Below, piece after piece: positions 24,633 through 33,725 of a stretch of 64,000 nucleotides of DNA (the first letter of the stretch is position 1; every line of letters begins with the position of its first letter). A program made the translations under genes and the position numbers. Source of the stretch: Halomonas sp. SpR1 (GTDB lineage Bacteria > Pseudomonadota > Gammaproteobacteria > Pseudomonadales > Halomonadaceae); assembly GCF_031010175.1 (NCBI RefSeq), contig NZ_JAUAMB010000018.1, positions 27,925-91,924 of the forward strand, written 5' to 3'. Below the pieces are notes generated by a model that was given only the letters and a program-made list of their open reading frames with translations, was not told where the DNA came from and made no database searches.

Positions 24633-25011
24633 CCGGCTACTGTGGAGTATTGAAGAAACCGCTCGCCAGCTGGGCGGCGTCTCGACACGCACGGTGCGTC
24701 GCCTGATCGATAATGGCGAACTGACGGCTGTAAGGGTCGGGCGCCGGATCACCATTCCTGCCGACGCAGCTCGCAACTGGGTGGCACGAAATATGGCTCC
24801 CGCGCATAATGACTCAAGCGCGGGGCCGGATGTGCAAGGAGAAAGCACATGCCGAAGCGCAAAACTAACCGTCGTCAAGACGGTATCTACGAACGCACGG
24901 ACTCCCCGTACTACTGGGCGTCATACATCGAGGCAAGCGGCAAGCGCGTTAGACGCTCGACTGGCATCGCCAAATCCGTCGAGGGCAGGCGGGAAGCCGA
25001 AGCGCTGCTAA
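24625..25011 (+). CDS. Excisionase-type MerR/HTH_17 DNA-binding protein
   Basis: The first 60 residues are a small winged-helix DNA-binding domain (LLWSIEETARQLGGVSTRTV, then RRLIDNGELTAVRVGRR) typical of excisionases and element regulators. The C-terminal half overlaps the integrase gene in another frame and is probably poorly conserved. Adjacent to the integrase and directed toward it, it is the expected directionality factor for excision. GGAGGAGG precedes the ATG. Confidence 0.75.
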   Translation: MTDRLLWSIEETARQLGGVSTRTVRRLIDNGELTAVRVGRRITIPADAARNWVARNMAPAHNDSSAGPDVQGESTCRSAKLTVVKTVSTNARTPRTTGRHTSRQAASALDARLASPNPSRAGGKPKRC

Positions 25012-25964
25012 GTAAATGGCGCCTTGAAGCGCACATGGAAAAGCAGTGGGATGAGCAGCCGTCAAGGACGTTCGACGAGTTGATGCTGGCTTACCTGGAG
25101 GAGCTGGAAGGAATGGAGCGCAGCACTGAGCGCCATATCTGGAGCCTGAAGAACTTGTATCCAAGGTTCACAGGCCGAGACCTGAACCAGCTCACGCCGG
25201 GTGATATCCGCCAGTATATAGTGGATCGCCGCAAGTCTGGGGTTAGCAATGGCACCATTAACCGAGAAATAGGTTTGATGTCGGCGGCACTAAATCACGC
25301 CCGCAAGGAGTGGGATTGGGCCATACCCAACCCCTGCGAGAAACGGCGACTCAAGGAGCCGGAGGGTCGTGTGAGATGGATCACCCGCCGGGAGGCCGAT
25401 GTGCTGCTAGAGGCCGCCCGCGATCCAGAACGGCCTGTTTATCTGGCCGACTTCATCGCGCTGGCGCTGAATACGGGCTGTCGCCGCGGCGAGCTTCTTG
25501 GTCTGGAGTGGGCGCGGGTGGATCTTCAAGCGAGACTGATCCACCTGGAAGCCGAGCACACCAAAACCCGTCGCCGACGCAGCGTACCGCTGAATGAGGC
25601 CGCCCGGCAGGCGATACTGGCCCGCCTCAGGTTTCGGATGCGTTACTGTGCCGATACGCCCTGGGTATTCTGTAATCAGAAAGGGAACCGGATTGCAGAC
25701 ATCAAGAAAACCTGGGCCACAGTCTGTAAAAAAGCAGGCTTAGACGACTTCCGGATCCACGACATGCGCCATACCTGCGCTGCCTGGCTGGTGACAGCGG
25801 GAGTGCCGCTCGCAGAAGTTAGGGATCTGCTGGGCCACAGCACAATCGCCATGACGGAGCGCTACGCCCACCTGGCACCGGAGAACGTGCGTTCAGCGGT
25901 GGCCAGACTGGATGAAAAGGAGGTGCCAGAAACAAAACACCCCCGGCAGAGCCGAGGGTATTGA
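24849..25964 (+). CDS. int: Site-specific tyrosine integrase
   Basis: A 371-residue integrase with an N-terminal arm-binding region (YWASYIEASGKRVRRSTGIA), a SAM-like core-binding domain (about 73-165) and the catalytic domain with Arg212 (TGCRRGELLGLEW), Lys near 239, His304 and Arg307 (HDMRHT), His330 (LLGHST) and nucleophile Tyr339 (TERYAHL). All five catalytic positions look intact. It ends 64 bp from the tRNA-Pro 3' end, and the att repeat lies in that tRNA, so this enzyme presumably recombines the 47-bp core. Confidence 0.95.
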   Translation: MPKRKTNRRQDGIYERTDSPYYWASYIEASGKRVRRSTGIAKSVEGRREAEALLSKWRLEAHMEKQWDEQPSRTFDELMLAYLEELEGMERSTERHIWSLKNLYPRFTGRDLNQLTPGDIRQYIVDRRKSGVSNGTINREIGLMSAALNHARKEWDWAIPNPCEKRRLKEPEGRVRWITRREADVLLEAARDPERPVYLADFIALALNTGCRRGELLGLEWARVDLQARLIHLEAEHTKTRRRRSVPLNEAARQAILARLRFRMRYCADTPWVFCNQKGNRIADIKKTWATVCKKAGLDDFRIHDMRHTCAAWLVTAGVPLAEVRDLLGHSTIAMTERYAHLAPENVRSAVARLDEKEVPETKHPRQSRGY

Positions 25965-25983
25965 GTCACGATTTGGTCACGTG
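25965..25983. repeat. Candidate integrase arm-type sites (right)
   Basis: GTCACGatttgGTCACGTG differs in one base from 961-979 at the other end of the element and is in the same orientation. It begins at the integrase stop codon and lies 45-63 bp from the att core. Confidence 0.6.
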
Positions 25984-26027
25984 AGACTCAGGCAGTTAGA
26001 AAAAAGTGAGCCTAAGACGTTGAATTC

Positions 26028-26074
26028 TTTGGTCGGAATAGCAGGATTCGAACCTACGACCTCTGCCTCCCGAA
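26028..26074. repeat. Right attachment site (attR) inside tRNA-Pro
   Basis: Identical to 808-854 over 47 bases. This copy is continuous with the rest of the tRNA gene, so the chromosomal tRNA remains functional while the element is integrated. Confidence 0.92.
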
Positions 26075-26106
26075 GGCAGCGCTCTACCAAGCTGAGCTAT
26101 ATTCCG
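26030..26106 (-). tRNA. tRNA-Pro (anticodon CGG)
   Basis: On the minus strand the 77 bases fold as a cloverleaf: acceptor CGGAATA with TATTCCG, D stem GCTC/GAGC, anticodon stem CTGCC/GGCAG around TTCGGGA (anticodon CGG), T stem GTAGG/CCTGC around TTCGAAT, discriminator A and encoded CCA. The C1-G72 pair with A73 is usual for proline tRNAs. It is the integration site of the mobile element. Confidence 0.95.
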
Positions 26107-26150
26107 AATGTTGCCGAGCTGTGTTTGCCTGAGCTCAACAACGGAGGTGG

Positions 26151-26179
26151 ATCATACTTAGCCACAGGTGTTTTTTCAA
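26151..26179 (-). promoter_or_regulatory. tRNA-Pro promoter
   Basis: On the minus strand TTGAAA (26174-26179) is exactly 17 bp from TATGAT (26151-26156). Transcription would begin about 38 bases before the mature tRNA 5' end. Confidence 0.75.
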
Positions 26180-26206
26180 GTCCTCGGCGGCGTGATGCGG
26201 CAATTT

Positions 26207-27223
26207 TTATGCTTGGCGATCAACCGCTAAGCGGGCCAACTGGGCCATGCTGTCGCGGTAGGCGCTGGGCGGTAGGGCGTCCAACTGCTGCAGGGCTTTA
26301 TCGGCCATCTCTTCGGCGCGCTGGCGGGTGTAGTCGAGCGCGCCGGTGGCGTGAACAATTTCCAGCACGGCGTCGAGCTGCTCAAGCCCGCCATCGCGAA
26401 TCACCTGACGAATCAGCTTGGCCTGTTCCGGTGTGCCTTGCTCCATGGCGTGGATCAGCGGCAGCGTTGGCTTGCCTTCGGCGAGGTCGTCGCCGACATT
26501 TTTGCCCATGGCGTCGGCGTCGCCCTGGTAATCCAGCAGGTCATCAATAAGCTGGAAAGCGAGGCCCAGGTAGCGGCCGTAATACTGGAGTGCCTGCTCC
26601 TGTTCCGGCGTTGCCTCCGCCAGCACCGCGCCACTGTGGGAAGCCGCTTCGAATAATTTGGCGGTTTTACCCAAAATGGTCTCGAAATAATCTTCTTCAG
26701 AGATGCTGGGGTTGCCAATATTGGTCAACTGCAGTACTTCGCCTTCCGCGATGATGCAGGTGGCGCCAGAGAGAATCGCCATAATGCGCATGGAGCCCAC
26801 ATCCACCATCATCTGAAACGAGCGGGCATAAAGAAAGTCACCGACCAGTACCGAAGGTGCATTGCCCCAGGCATCGTTGGCGGTTTTCTTGCCTCGGCGC
26901 ATATGCGACTCATCCACCACGTCATCGTGGAGCAGCGTGGAGGTGTGCATAAACTCAATCAACGTGGCCAGCGGGATATGTTTATCGCCGGTATAGTTGA
27001 GAGAGCGGGCGGCGAGTAGCGCCAATAAAGGGCGCAAACGCTTGCCACCGCTTTCGGTGATGTACTGGCCGATGGTTTCGACCAACGGCACTTTGGAGTT
27101 AAGCTGTTCGACAATCGTCCTGTTGACGGCTGCGAAATCATCGGCCACCACGGCGTGCAGCGGTGAAGGCGTTGGGCTGTCAGGCTGGGCTGAGGAAGCG
27201 TTAGCGGTCATGGATACGTTCAT
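26207..27223 (-). CDS. ispB: Octaprenyl diphosphate synthase
   Basis: A 338-residue trans-prenyltransferase with both aspartate-rich motifs, LLHDDVVDESHMRRG (first) and LIDDLLDYQGD (second), and the GKRLRP substrate motif. It elongates isopentenyl diphosphate units to build the quinone side chain. It is divergent from rplU-rpmA-obgE, the usual gammaproteobacterial arrangement. E. coli IspB is 323 residues; the extra length is a variable N-terminus, and an internal ATG at 27211 may be the true start. Confidence 0.93.
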   Translation of the reverse strand: MNVSMTANASSAQPDSPTPSPLHAVVADDFAAVNRTIVEQLNSKVPLVETIGQYITESGGKRLRPLLALLAARSLNYTGDKHIPLATLIEFMHTSTLLHDDVVDESHMRRGKKTANDAWGNAPSVLVGDFLYARSFQMMVDVGSMRIMAILSGATCIIAEGEVLQLTNIGNPSISEEDYFETILGKTAKLFEAASHSGAVLAEATPEQEQALQYYGRYLGLAFQLIDDLLDYQGDADAMGKNVGDDLAEGKPTLPLIHAMEQGTPEQAKLIRQVIRDGGLEQLDAVLEIVHATGALDYTRQRAEEMADKALQQLDALPPSAYRDSMAQLARLAVDRQA

Positions 27224-27573
27224 CGCGGCAGATGGAGGCGGGAAGTGCCGCCCGAAGTTGTGTTACGTAGTTGTTTCACGTAGCTGTGGTTACGTCGTTG
27301 GAGCCATGCTATGGGGCTGCCTGTTGGGCGTCAAGATACGTACAAGGTTTAAGGTATCGTGTTAGTCATCATTGGCAATTGACATTGGTCAGTAGTCTTG
27401 TGGTAAGAGTAGATAGTCGCTATAATCCGCGACCCACTCATCTTGCTCCCTGTCAGATGGCTCCAAAAGGGGCGCCACTCGCAGCAGGTCGATAAGAGCA
27501 CGACTCGCAAGAGCGTAGGAGATGAGTGCCGTTTAACCGTTAGAACGGCATTAACGACAGTCCGGAGAGCGAC
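27224..27573. other. ispB-rplU divergent intergenic region
   Basis: This 350-bp gap contains the rplU promoter and, presumably, the ispB promoter on the other strand. I see no additional gene. The rplU leader (27430-27573) is fairly long and could hold the L21 autoregulatory target. Confidence 0.6.
27398..27426 (+). promoter_or_regulatory. Promoter of the rplU-rpmA operon
   Basis: TTGTGG (27398-27403) and TATAAT (27421-27426) have a 17-bp spacer, and a second TTGACA is at 27379. It is about 150 bp before rplU. Confidence 0.7.
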
Positions 27574-27885
27574 ATGTACGCAGTTATTAAAAGCGGTGGT
27601 AAGCAGTACCGCGTTCAAGAAGGTCAAACCCTCAAACTTGAGAAAATCGAAGTCGCTACCGGCGAAACGATTGAGTTTGACGAAGTGCTGATGGTCGCAG
27701 ACGGCGATGACTTCAACATCGGTGCGCCGATGCTCAGTGGTGCTAAAGTCTCTGCCGAAGTGGTTTCCCACGGCCGTGGCGATAAAGTCACCATCATCAA
27801 GTTCCGTCGTCGTAAGCACCACATGAAGCGTCAGGGCCACCGTCAGTGGTTCACTGAAGTCAAAATTACCGGAATTTCTGCGTAA
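27574..27885 (+). CDS. rplU: 50S ribosomal protein L21
   Basis: 103 residues with the typical start [18 protein letters not shown] and end [20 protein letters not shown]. It binds 23S rRNA in the large subunit. First gene of the rplU-rpmA pair, GGAGAGCGAC before ATG. Confidence 0.97.
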   Translation: MYAVIKSGGKQYRVQEGQTLKLEKIEVATGETIEFDEVLMVADGDDFNIGAPMLSGAKVSAEVVSHGRGDKVTIIKFRRRKHHMKRQGHRQWFTEVKITGISA

Positions 27886-27914
27886 GCGGTCAATTCCCTT
27901 AGGAGGATTTTGCA

Positions 27915-28172
27915 ATGGCACATAAAAAGGCAGCTGGCTCCACGCGTAACGGTCGCGATTCCGAGTCCAAACGCTTAGGTGTGAAACTCTTCGGTGGCCA
28001 AGCGGCGACTGCGGGTAACATCATCGTACGTCAGCGCGGCACGCGTTTCCACGCGGGCACAGGCGTTGGCCTTGGTCGTGACCACACACTGTTCGCACTG
28101 AGCGACGGTTTTGTGAAGTTTGAGACCAAAGGCCCGAAAAACCGCAAGTTCGTAAGCATCGTTTCTGCCTAA
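27915..28172 (+). CDS. rpmA: 50S ribosomal protein L27
   Basis: 85 residues, [20 protein letters not shown] onward, with the conserved basic N-terminus that reaches the peptidyl-transferase centre and [26 protein letters not shown] precedes the start. It ends just before a strong terminator. Confidence 0.97.
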   Translation: MAHKKAAGSTRNGRDSESKRLGVKLFGGQAATAGNIIVRQRGTRFHAGTGVGLGRDHTLFALSDGFVKFETKGPKNRKFVSIVSA

Positions 28173-28206
28173 ACGGCTATTGCTATGCTCGCGGTTGCGA
28201 GAAAAA

Positions 28207-28233
28207 AAGGCCCCGCTATGGCGGGGCTTTTTT
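28207..28233 (+). terminator. rplU-rpmA terminator
   Basis: AAGGCCCCGC and GCGGGGCTTT form a strong stem with a TATG loop followed by a T-run, 35 bp after rpmA. Confidence 0.88.
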
Positions 28234-28328
28234 GTCGGTTAAATCTCTTTTCCAATCCATTTTTCCACAGTTCTATATCAGCGGGCTGTTGGGAATGAAG
28301 GGTGAAGAAAAAAAGTAGTGCATATTAG

Positions 28329-29543
<1,215 letters not shown>

Positions 29544-29589
29544 TGGTATTGAATGGGTGCATTCGGTAGTAAGCTTAAAGTTATAAGCT

Positions 29590-29620
29590 AAAAGGGGGCT
29601 GCGTTCGCGCGGCCCCTTTT
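29590..29620 (+). terminator. obgE terminator
   Basis: AAAAGGGGGC and the complementary GCCCCTTTT flank a GC-rich loop and end in a T-run between obgE and proB. Confidence 0.75.
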
Positions 29621-29647
29621 GTAAGTGCCTGATTGAGGTGGGGTCGC

Positions 29648-30787
29648 ATGGAAAGTAACGAGCAAATTCTAGGGCGCAGCGCGCTCAGCCGTGCACGGCG
29701 AGTCGTGGTGAAGATCGGCAGTGCGCTACTCACTAACGATGGCCGTGGTCTGGATGAAGCCGCTATTGGCGGCTGGGTGGATCAGATCGCCGCTTTGCAC
29801 CAGCAAGGCATTGAGGTGGTGCTGGTCTCTTCCGGCGCCGTGGCGGCGGGCATGGTGCGCCTCGGCTGGCAAGTGCGCCCCAGTGCCGTGCACGAGCTGC
29901 AAGCTGCTGCTGCGGTGGGTCAAAACGTCTTGACCCAGTGCTATGAAAACCACTTTGCTCGCCACGACATGCTCACCGCGCAAATCCTGCTCACCCACGA
30001 CGACCTTTCCAACCGCAAGCGTTACCTGAATGCTCGCTCGGCGCTACGCACCCTGGTAGAAATGCGCGTGGTGCCGGTGATCAATGAAAACGACACCGTG
30101 GTCACCGATGAGATTCGCTTTGGCGATAACGACACGCTTGGGGCGCTGGTCGCCAACCTGCTGGAAGCGGATGCGCTGCTGCTACTGACCGACCAGGAAG
30201 GTCTGTTTGATGCCGACCCGCGCCATAACCCCAATGCCCAGATGATTGCCGAAGGGCGCGCCGATGACCCGCGTTTAGCCGCCGTCGCAGGTAGTGGCGG
30301 TGCGCTGGGACGCGGTGGTATGAGCACCAAGGTACGCGCTGCGCAGTTAGCGGCGCGCTCTGGGGCGGTCACGGTCATCGCCAGTGGCCGCCAGCCTGAC
30401 GCTATTAATCGGATAATGGCCGGCGAGGCGTTGGGCACGCTGCTGCGGCCTGACCAAGTGCCCATGGCAGCGCGCAAGCGCTGGCTGGCGGGTCAACTGC
30501 AGGTGCGCGGTACGCTGGTGCTGGATGCCGGGGCGGTCAAAGTGCTGCGCGATAAAGGCTCAAGCCTGCTGGCGGTCGGTGTGCGCGATGTGCAGGGCAA
30601 CTTTAAGCGCGGCGATATGGTGGTGTGCGTGGATGAACAGGGCGCATCAGTGGCTAAAGGCCTGGTGAACTACGGCGTGGATGAAGCGCGGCTGTTGGCG
30701 GGCCAGCCCAGCCATCAGATTGAAGCGATCCTCGGCTATGTGGAAGCCCACGAGCTGATCCATCGCGATAACTTGGTGGTGATTTAG
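29648..30787 (+). CDS. proB: Glutamate 5-kinase
   Basis: 379 residues from the ATG at 29648: amino-acid-kinase domain ([42 protein letters not shown]) followed by a PUA domain near residue 285. It phosphorylates glutamate in the first step of proline synthesis, relevant to osmotic protection. The typical feedback-controlled, two-domain form. It follows obgE, as in many relatives. Confidence 0.95.
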   Translation: MESNEQILGRSALSRARRVVVKIGSALLTNDGRGLDEAAIGGWVDQIAALHQQGIEVVLVSSGAVAAGMVRLGWQVRPSAVHELQAAAAVGQNVLTQCYENHFARHDMLTAQILLTHDDLSNRKRYLNARSALRTLVEMRVVPVINENDTVVTDEIRFGDNDTLGALVANLLEADALLLLTDQEGLFDADPRHNPNAQMIAEGRADDPRLAAVAGSGGALGRGGMSTKVRAAQLAARSGAVTVIASGRQPDAINRIMAGEALGTLLRPDQVPMAARKRWLAGQLQVRGTLVLDAGAVKVLRDKGSSLLAVGVRDVQGNFKRGDMVVCVDEQGASVAKGLVNYGVDEARLLAGQPSHQIEAILGYVEAHELIHRDNLVVI

Positions 30788-30803
30788 CCGCGAAGGTGGT
30801 TAT

Positions 30804-31853
30804 TTAACCCCTAATGCGGGGTGGTAGTGGCACTTGCCGTGGCCAGTCGTCGGGCACCAAAAATAGTCGTTCATAGCGTTGTTTCTCTGATCCCACCTCC
30901 GAGTAACAGAGCATAAGCTGCTGAGGTGAGCGCCAGGCGTGAACCTTTTCGATAATCGCGGGCAGCACCTCCGCCGCTGGCCGAAAAGCGCTGCGCAGCG
31001 GCGGTGACAGCCAGTGGGGTTTTTCCAGCCATACCATCTCCGGCATGGCGGGAAGGCTGGCTGCCAGCTCAGGCCAATGGCGCAAATAGCACCAGGTGCC
31101 TCGGCGGTGATCTGCCGTTGCCCCTTCCGGGGCTGGCATCTCCGCGTGCCAGGGGTAATACAGCACGCCGGGCATTGCCAGTCGCTGGGTAAGCTGTTCG
31201 CCTAATTCCCGGCCAGAAACTCCAATATCTCTGGGTGTTAACCAATAGGTGAGCGTTTCCAGCGCGGGTAGTGTGCTGGAGAGTGGCAGTTGATGGCGCT
31301 GTAAGTGAGTGCACTTAAGCGCCAGGCTATCCAGCCCGCCGGGGCCAATCCAGCGGCTTTGGCTGGTGGGCGCGCCAGGCCCTTCAGGTAGTCCCAGGTA
31401 GAACTTGATCGCCACTTCCAAATGCACCGGTGCCGGGTTATCGCGGGTGCGATAGAGCATATCCAGCTCGCCTAAGGTATTGCGCTTTCGGGTGATGCGT
31501 ACGTTTTGGGCGAGCAATCGCGTATTGGGTGCGTGGTCTAACAGCGTGTGCCACAGGCGTTCGTGGTAATGGCCCATGCGCGTAGCGCGGCTGCCGTTTA
31601 AAGCGGCCAATGGCTGCCGACCTAACTGGCGCAGCCAGGGCAGTAGAGCATTCTCCAAGCCTAGCTCTTTAAGTGTCGGGCGCCCAGCGCAAGGGATGGG
31701 GGGCGGCAGTTCAACCAGGTCAGGCGTGGCGACCAACCAGGCTAAGTCTCTCAGTGCTGACACTGTGTTTAGTGCTGACTCCATGTTTAGTACTGACATC
31801 GCGTTGCCGAGTGCTTCATTCTCCAGCACGCCATGAAGGCTATCGTTCAGCAC
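30804..31853 (-). CDS. DUF1853 family protein
   Basis: 349 residues with the DUF1853 core LGELDMLYRTRDNPAPVHLE, VAIKFYLGLP and GTWCYLRHWP. The GELD...HLEVAIKFYL layout resembles a nuclease-like fold but no activity is established. Convergent with proB and well conserved in gammaproteobacteria. Confidence 0.8.
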   Translation of the reverse strand: MLNDSLHGVLENEALGNAMSVLNMESALNTVSALRDLAWLVATPDLVELPPPIPCAGRPTLKELGLENALLPWLRQLGRQPLAALNGSRATRMGHYHERLWHTLLDHAPNTRLLAQNVRITRKRNTLGELDMLYRTRDNPAPVHLEVAIKFYLGLPEGPGAPTSQSRWIGPGGLDSLALKCTHLQRHQLPLSSTLPALETLTYWLTPRDIGVSGRELGEQLTQRLAMPGVLYYPWHAEMPAPEGATADHRRGTWCYLRHWPELAASLPAMPEMVWLEKPHWLSPPLRSAFRPAAEVLPAIIEKVHAWRSPQQLMLCYSEVGSEKQRYERLFLVPDDWPRQVPLPPRIRG

Positions 31854-31929
31854 GGATTTCTCCTCAGCACCCTGATAAGGTCGGCACTATAAAGTTAGCT
31901 ACATGATTGAACAGCCTACCATAAACGCA

Positions 31930-31953
31930 GCGGGCTCCCCGTAGGGAGCCCGC
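31930..31953 (-). terminator. Perfect hairpin downstream of the PepSY gene
   Basis: GCGGGCTCCC, loop CGTA, GGGAGCCCGC: a ten-base perfect stem between two leftward genes. The T-run is weak, so it may be a terminator or a processing signal. Confidence 0.55.
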
Positions 31954-31986
31954 AAAGCGATTAGCTAACAGTTTTAGCTGACGTTA

Positions 31987-32463
31987 TTAGTCGCGGTCAA
32001 TTTGGGTAACTTCGGCAGAGCCCTGACGAACGCTGATTTCTAGTTCGCGGCCATTTTCATCGCGGCCTTCGATATCAATGATGCCGCTTCTATCGATGTC
32101 GAGGTCTTCAAACTCGACCATGCCTTCTTGGCTGGCAACGTCTAACGCTTGACGGATATCATCTTCGCTCATGCCCCAGGCACCGCTAATCAGGCGCTCA
32201 CGTTTCTCTTTTAGCGTTTCACCGTTGTCGAGGGAGATTTCCACATCGGCGTACCATTCATCATCCAGCCAGCCTTCTACTTCCACACGGCCACGGCTTT
32301 TAATGCTAACTTCTTCGTAGTGGCTGAAACCGTAATCATTGGCGTGGGTCAATACGTCATCGATGCGATCCATCGGCAGCGAATCGGCCTGGGCACTACC
32401 GGCAGCCGCGGCAAGCAGTAGAGCAGAGGTCGGGATCAGCAGCATTTTTTTCATGGTATTCAT
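31987..32463 (-). CDS. Periplasmic PepSY-domain protein
   Basis: 158 residues: signal peptide (MLLIPTSALLLAAAAGSAQA), then a sequence with two PepSY-like repeats, for example MDRIDDVLTHANDYGFSHYE and DIRQALDVASQEGMVEFE. PepSY proteins are thought to regulate peptidases or sense signals; several sit beside two-component systems, as here. Divergent from a second PepSY gene. ATG at 32463 or 32454. Confidence 0.8.
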   Translation of the reverse strand: MNTMKKMLLIPTSALLLAAAAGSAQADSLPMDRIDDVLTHANDYGFSHYEEVSIKSRGRVEVEGWLDDEWYADVEISLDNGETLKEKRERLISGAWGMSEDDIRQALDVASQEGMVEFEDLDIDRSGIIDIEGRDENGRELEISVRQGSAEVTQIDRD

Positions 32464-32597
32464 AGCAAATTCCTTCTTTACGTATTTAAACGTGAGTGTC
32501 TATACGACAATGTTTATACAACAGTGCATAAACGGCATTCAGCGAATGCGACAGGGAATTTATACCACTGCAATACTTTCCTTAAGCTGACAAAGCT

Positions 32598-32614
32598 GTT
32601 CATCTAACGTTCAT
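32598..32614 (+). promoter_or_regulatory. Direct repeat GTTCAT, candidate response-regulator site
   Basis: GTTCAT at 32598 and 32609, exactly 11 bp apart, is the form of site used by OmpR-type dimers. It is 24 bp upstream of the PepSY gene that leads into the two-component operon, suggesting autoregulation. Confidence 0.5.
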
Positions 32615-32637
32615 GTTGCCTTTGGCATGCTTGCACC

Positions 32638-33006
32638 ATGCGTAAACTCCACTGTCACCTTATTAAACCGCTGCGCAGCCTCCAACGAGGCACTCGTCGT
32701 AACGTCACTGGTCTAGCCCTAGTGCTACTGCTGGTGGGCAGCGCTGTGGGTGACCAGCATTGGGAGTCGCTGCACGGCGAGGTGCGCCGTGGCGAGGTCG
32801 TGCCTCTTGACTCTATTCTGGATTGGCTGGAAGCCCACTATATAGGCGAAGTGCTGGAGGTTGAGGTGGAGCGCGAAGGAGGATATGTCGAGTACGAAAT
32901 CAAGCTGCTTGGCCCGCAAGGGCAAGTCGTCGAATTCGAGTTTGATGGCCATAACGGCCAATTGATGTCGATAGAAGGTGTACGTATCAACGATATGCGC
33001 CGGTAG
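32638..33006 (+). CDS. PepSY-like exported protein
   Basis: 122 residues with a basic N-terminus and hydrophobic helix (LALVLLLVGSAVG), then one PepSY domain (VPLDSILDWLEAHYIGEVLE, YVEYEIKLLGPQGQVVEFEF). It lies 44 bp before the response-regulator gene on the same strand; a signal modulator of the kinase is likely but inferred. Confidence 0.72.
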   Translation: MRKLHCHLIKPLRSLQRGTRRNVTGLALVLLLVGSAVGDQHWESLHGEVRRGEVVPLDSILDWLEAHYIGEVLEVEVEREGGYVEYEIKLLGPQGQVVEFEFDGHNGQLMSIEGVRINDMRR

Positions 33007-33050
33007 CCCGTTGCCATCATTTGCCATATAAAAAGAAGGGTAGTTAGCCA

Positions 33051-33725
33051 ATGAAGTGTTTGTTGGTAGAAGATGACCAGGCGCTGGCTCGTGAGCTTAG
33101 CCAAGCGCTGCGCGACGGCGACTGGCTGGTGGAGCATGCGGCGACAGGTCAGGAAGCCGATTTTCTAGTGCGCACGGAAGCCTACGACACGCTGATTCTG
33201 GATGTCGGGCTACCCGATGGTGATGGTACCCGCTGGCTTTCAGCATGGCGGGAAGATGGTATCGACCTGCCAGTGCTGATCCTTACCGCCCGTGAGCGCT
33301 GGGCCGATAAAGCTGCAGGCTTTACCGCCGGAGCCGATGACTACGTCACCAAGCCGTTCGAATCCGCGGAAGTACTCTTTCGCCTGCGCGCCCTGGTGCG
33401 CCGCAGCCATGGCCATGCCCACCCGGTGCTGAAAGTGGGCGAGCTGAGTTTGGATACCCACACCCAACACGTTTCGCTTGCCGGGCGTCCGGTGGGATTG
33501 ACCGCCCAGGAGACCCGCCTGCTGGGCTATTTGATGCACGCGGCGCCGCGGGTCGTCAGCCGTACCGAGCTTTCAGAGCACGTTTACGACCGCGATCATG
33601 AGCCTGACTCCAACGTGATCGATGTTCAGGTCAGCCGCCTGCGCCGCAAATTGGGCAGCTGGCGCATTGCCACCCTGCGTGGCCAGGGCTATCGGCTATT
33701 AGCAGAAGAGCCCGCTAGCGAATGA
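33051..33725 (+). CDS. OmpR-family response regulator
   Basis: 224 residues: receiver domain with phospho-acceptor Asp in LILDVGLPDGDG (about residue 51), acidic pair EDD near 7-9 and Lys in VTKPFE (near 101), followed by a winged-helix output domain (RTELSEHVYDRDHEPDSNVIDVQVSRLRRKL split here for reading as ...NVIDVQVSRLRRKL). Its stop overlaps the kinase start. PhoP/QseB-like; the stimulus is unknown. Confidence 0.9.
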   Translation: MKCLLVEDDQALARELSQALRDGDWLVEHAATGQEADFLVRTEAYDTLILDVGLPDGDGTRWLSAWREDGIDLPVLILTARERWADKAAGFTAGADDYVTKPFESAEVLFRLRALVRRSHGHAHPVLKVGELSLDTHTQHVSLAGRPVGLTAQETRLLGYLMHAAPRVVSRTELSEHVYDRDHEPDSNVIDVQVSRLRRKLGSWRIATLRGQGYRLLAEEPASE

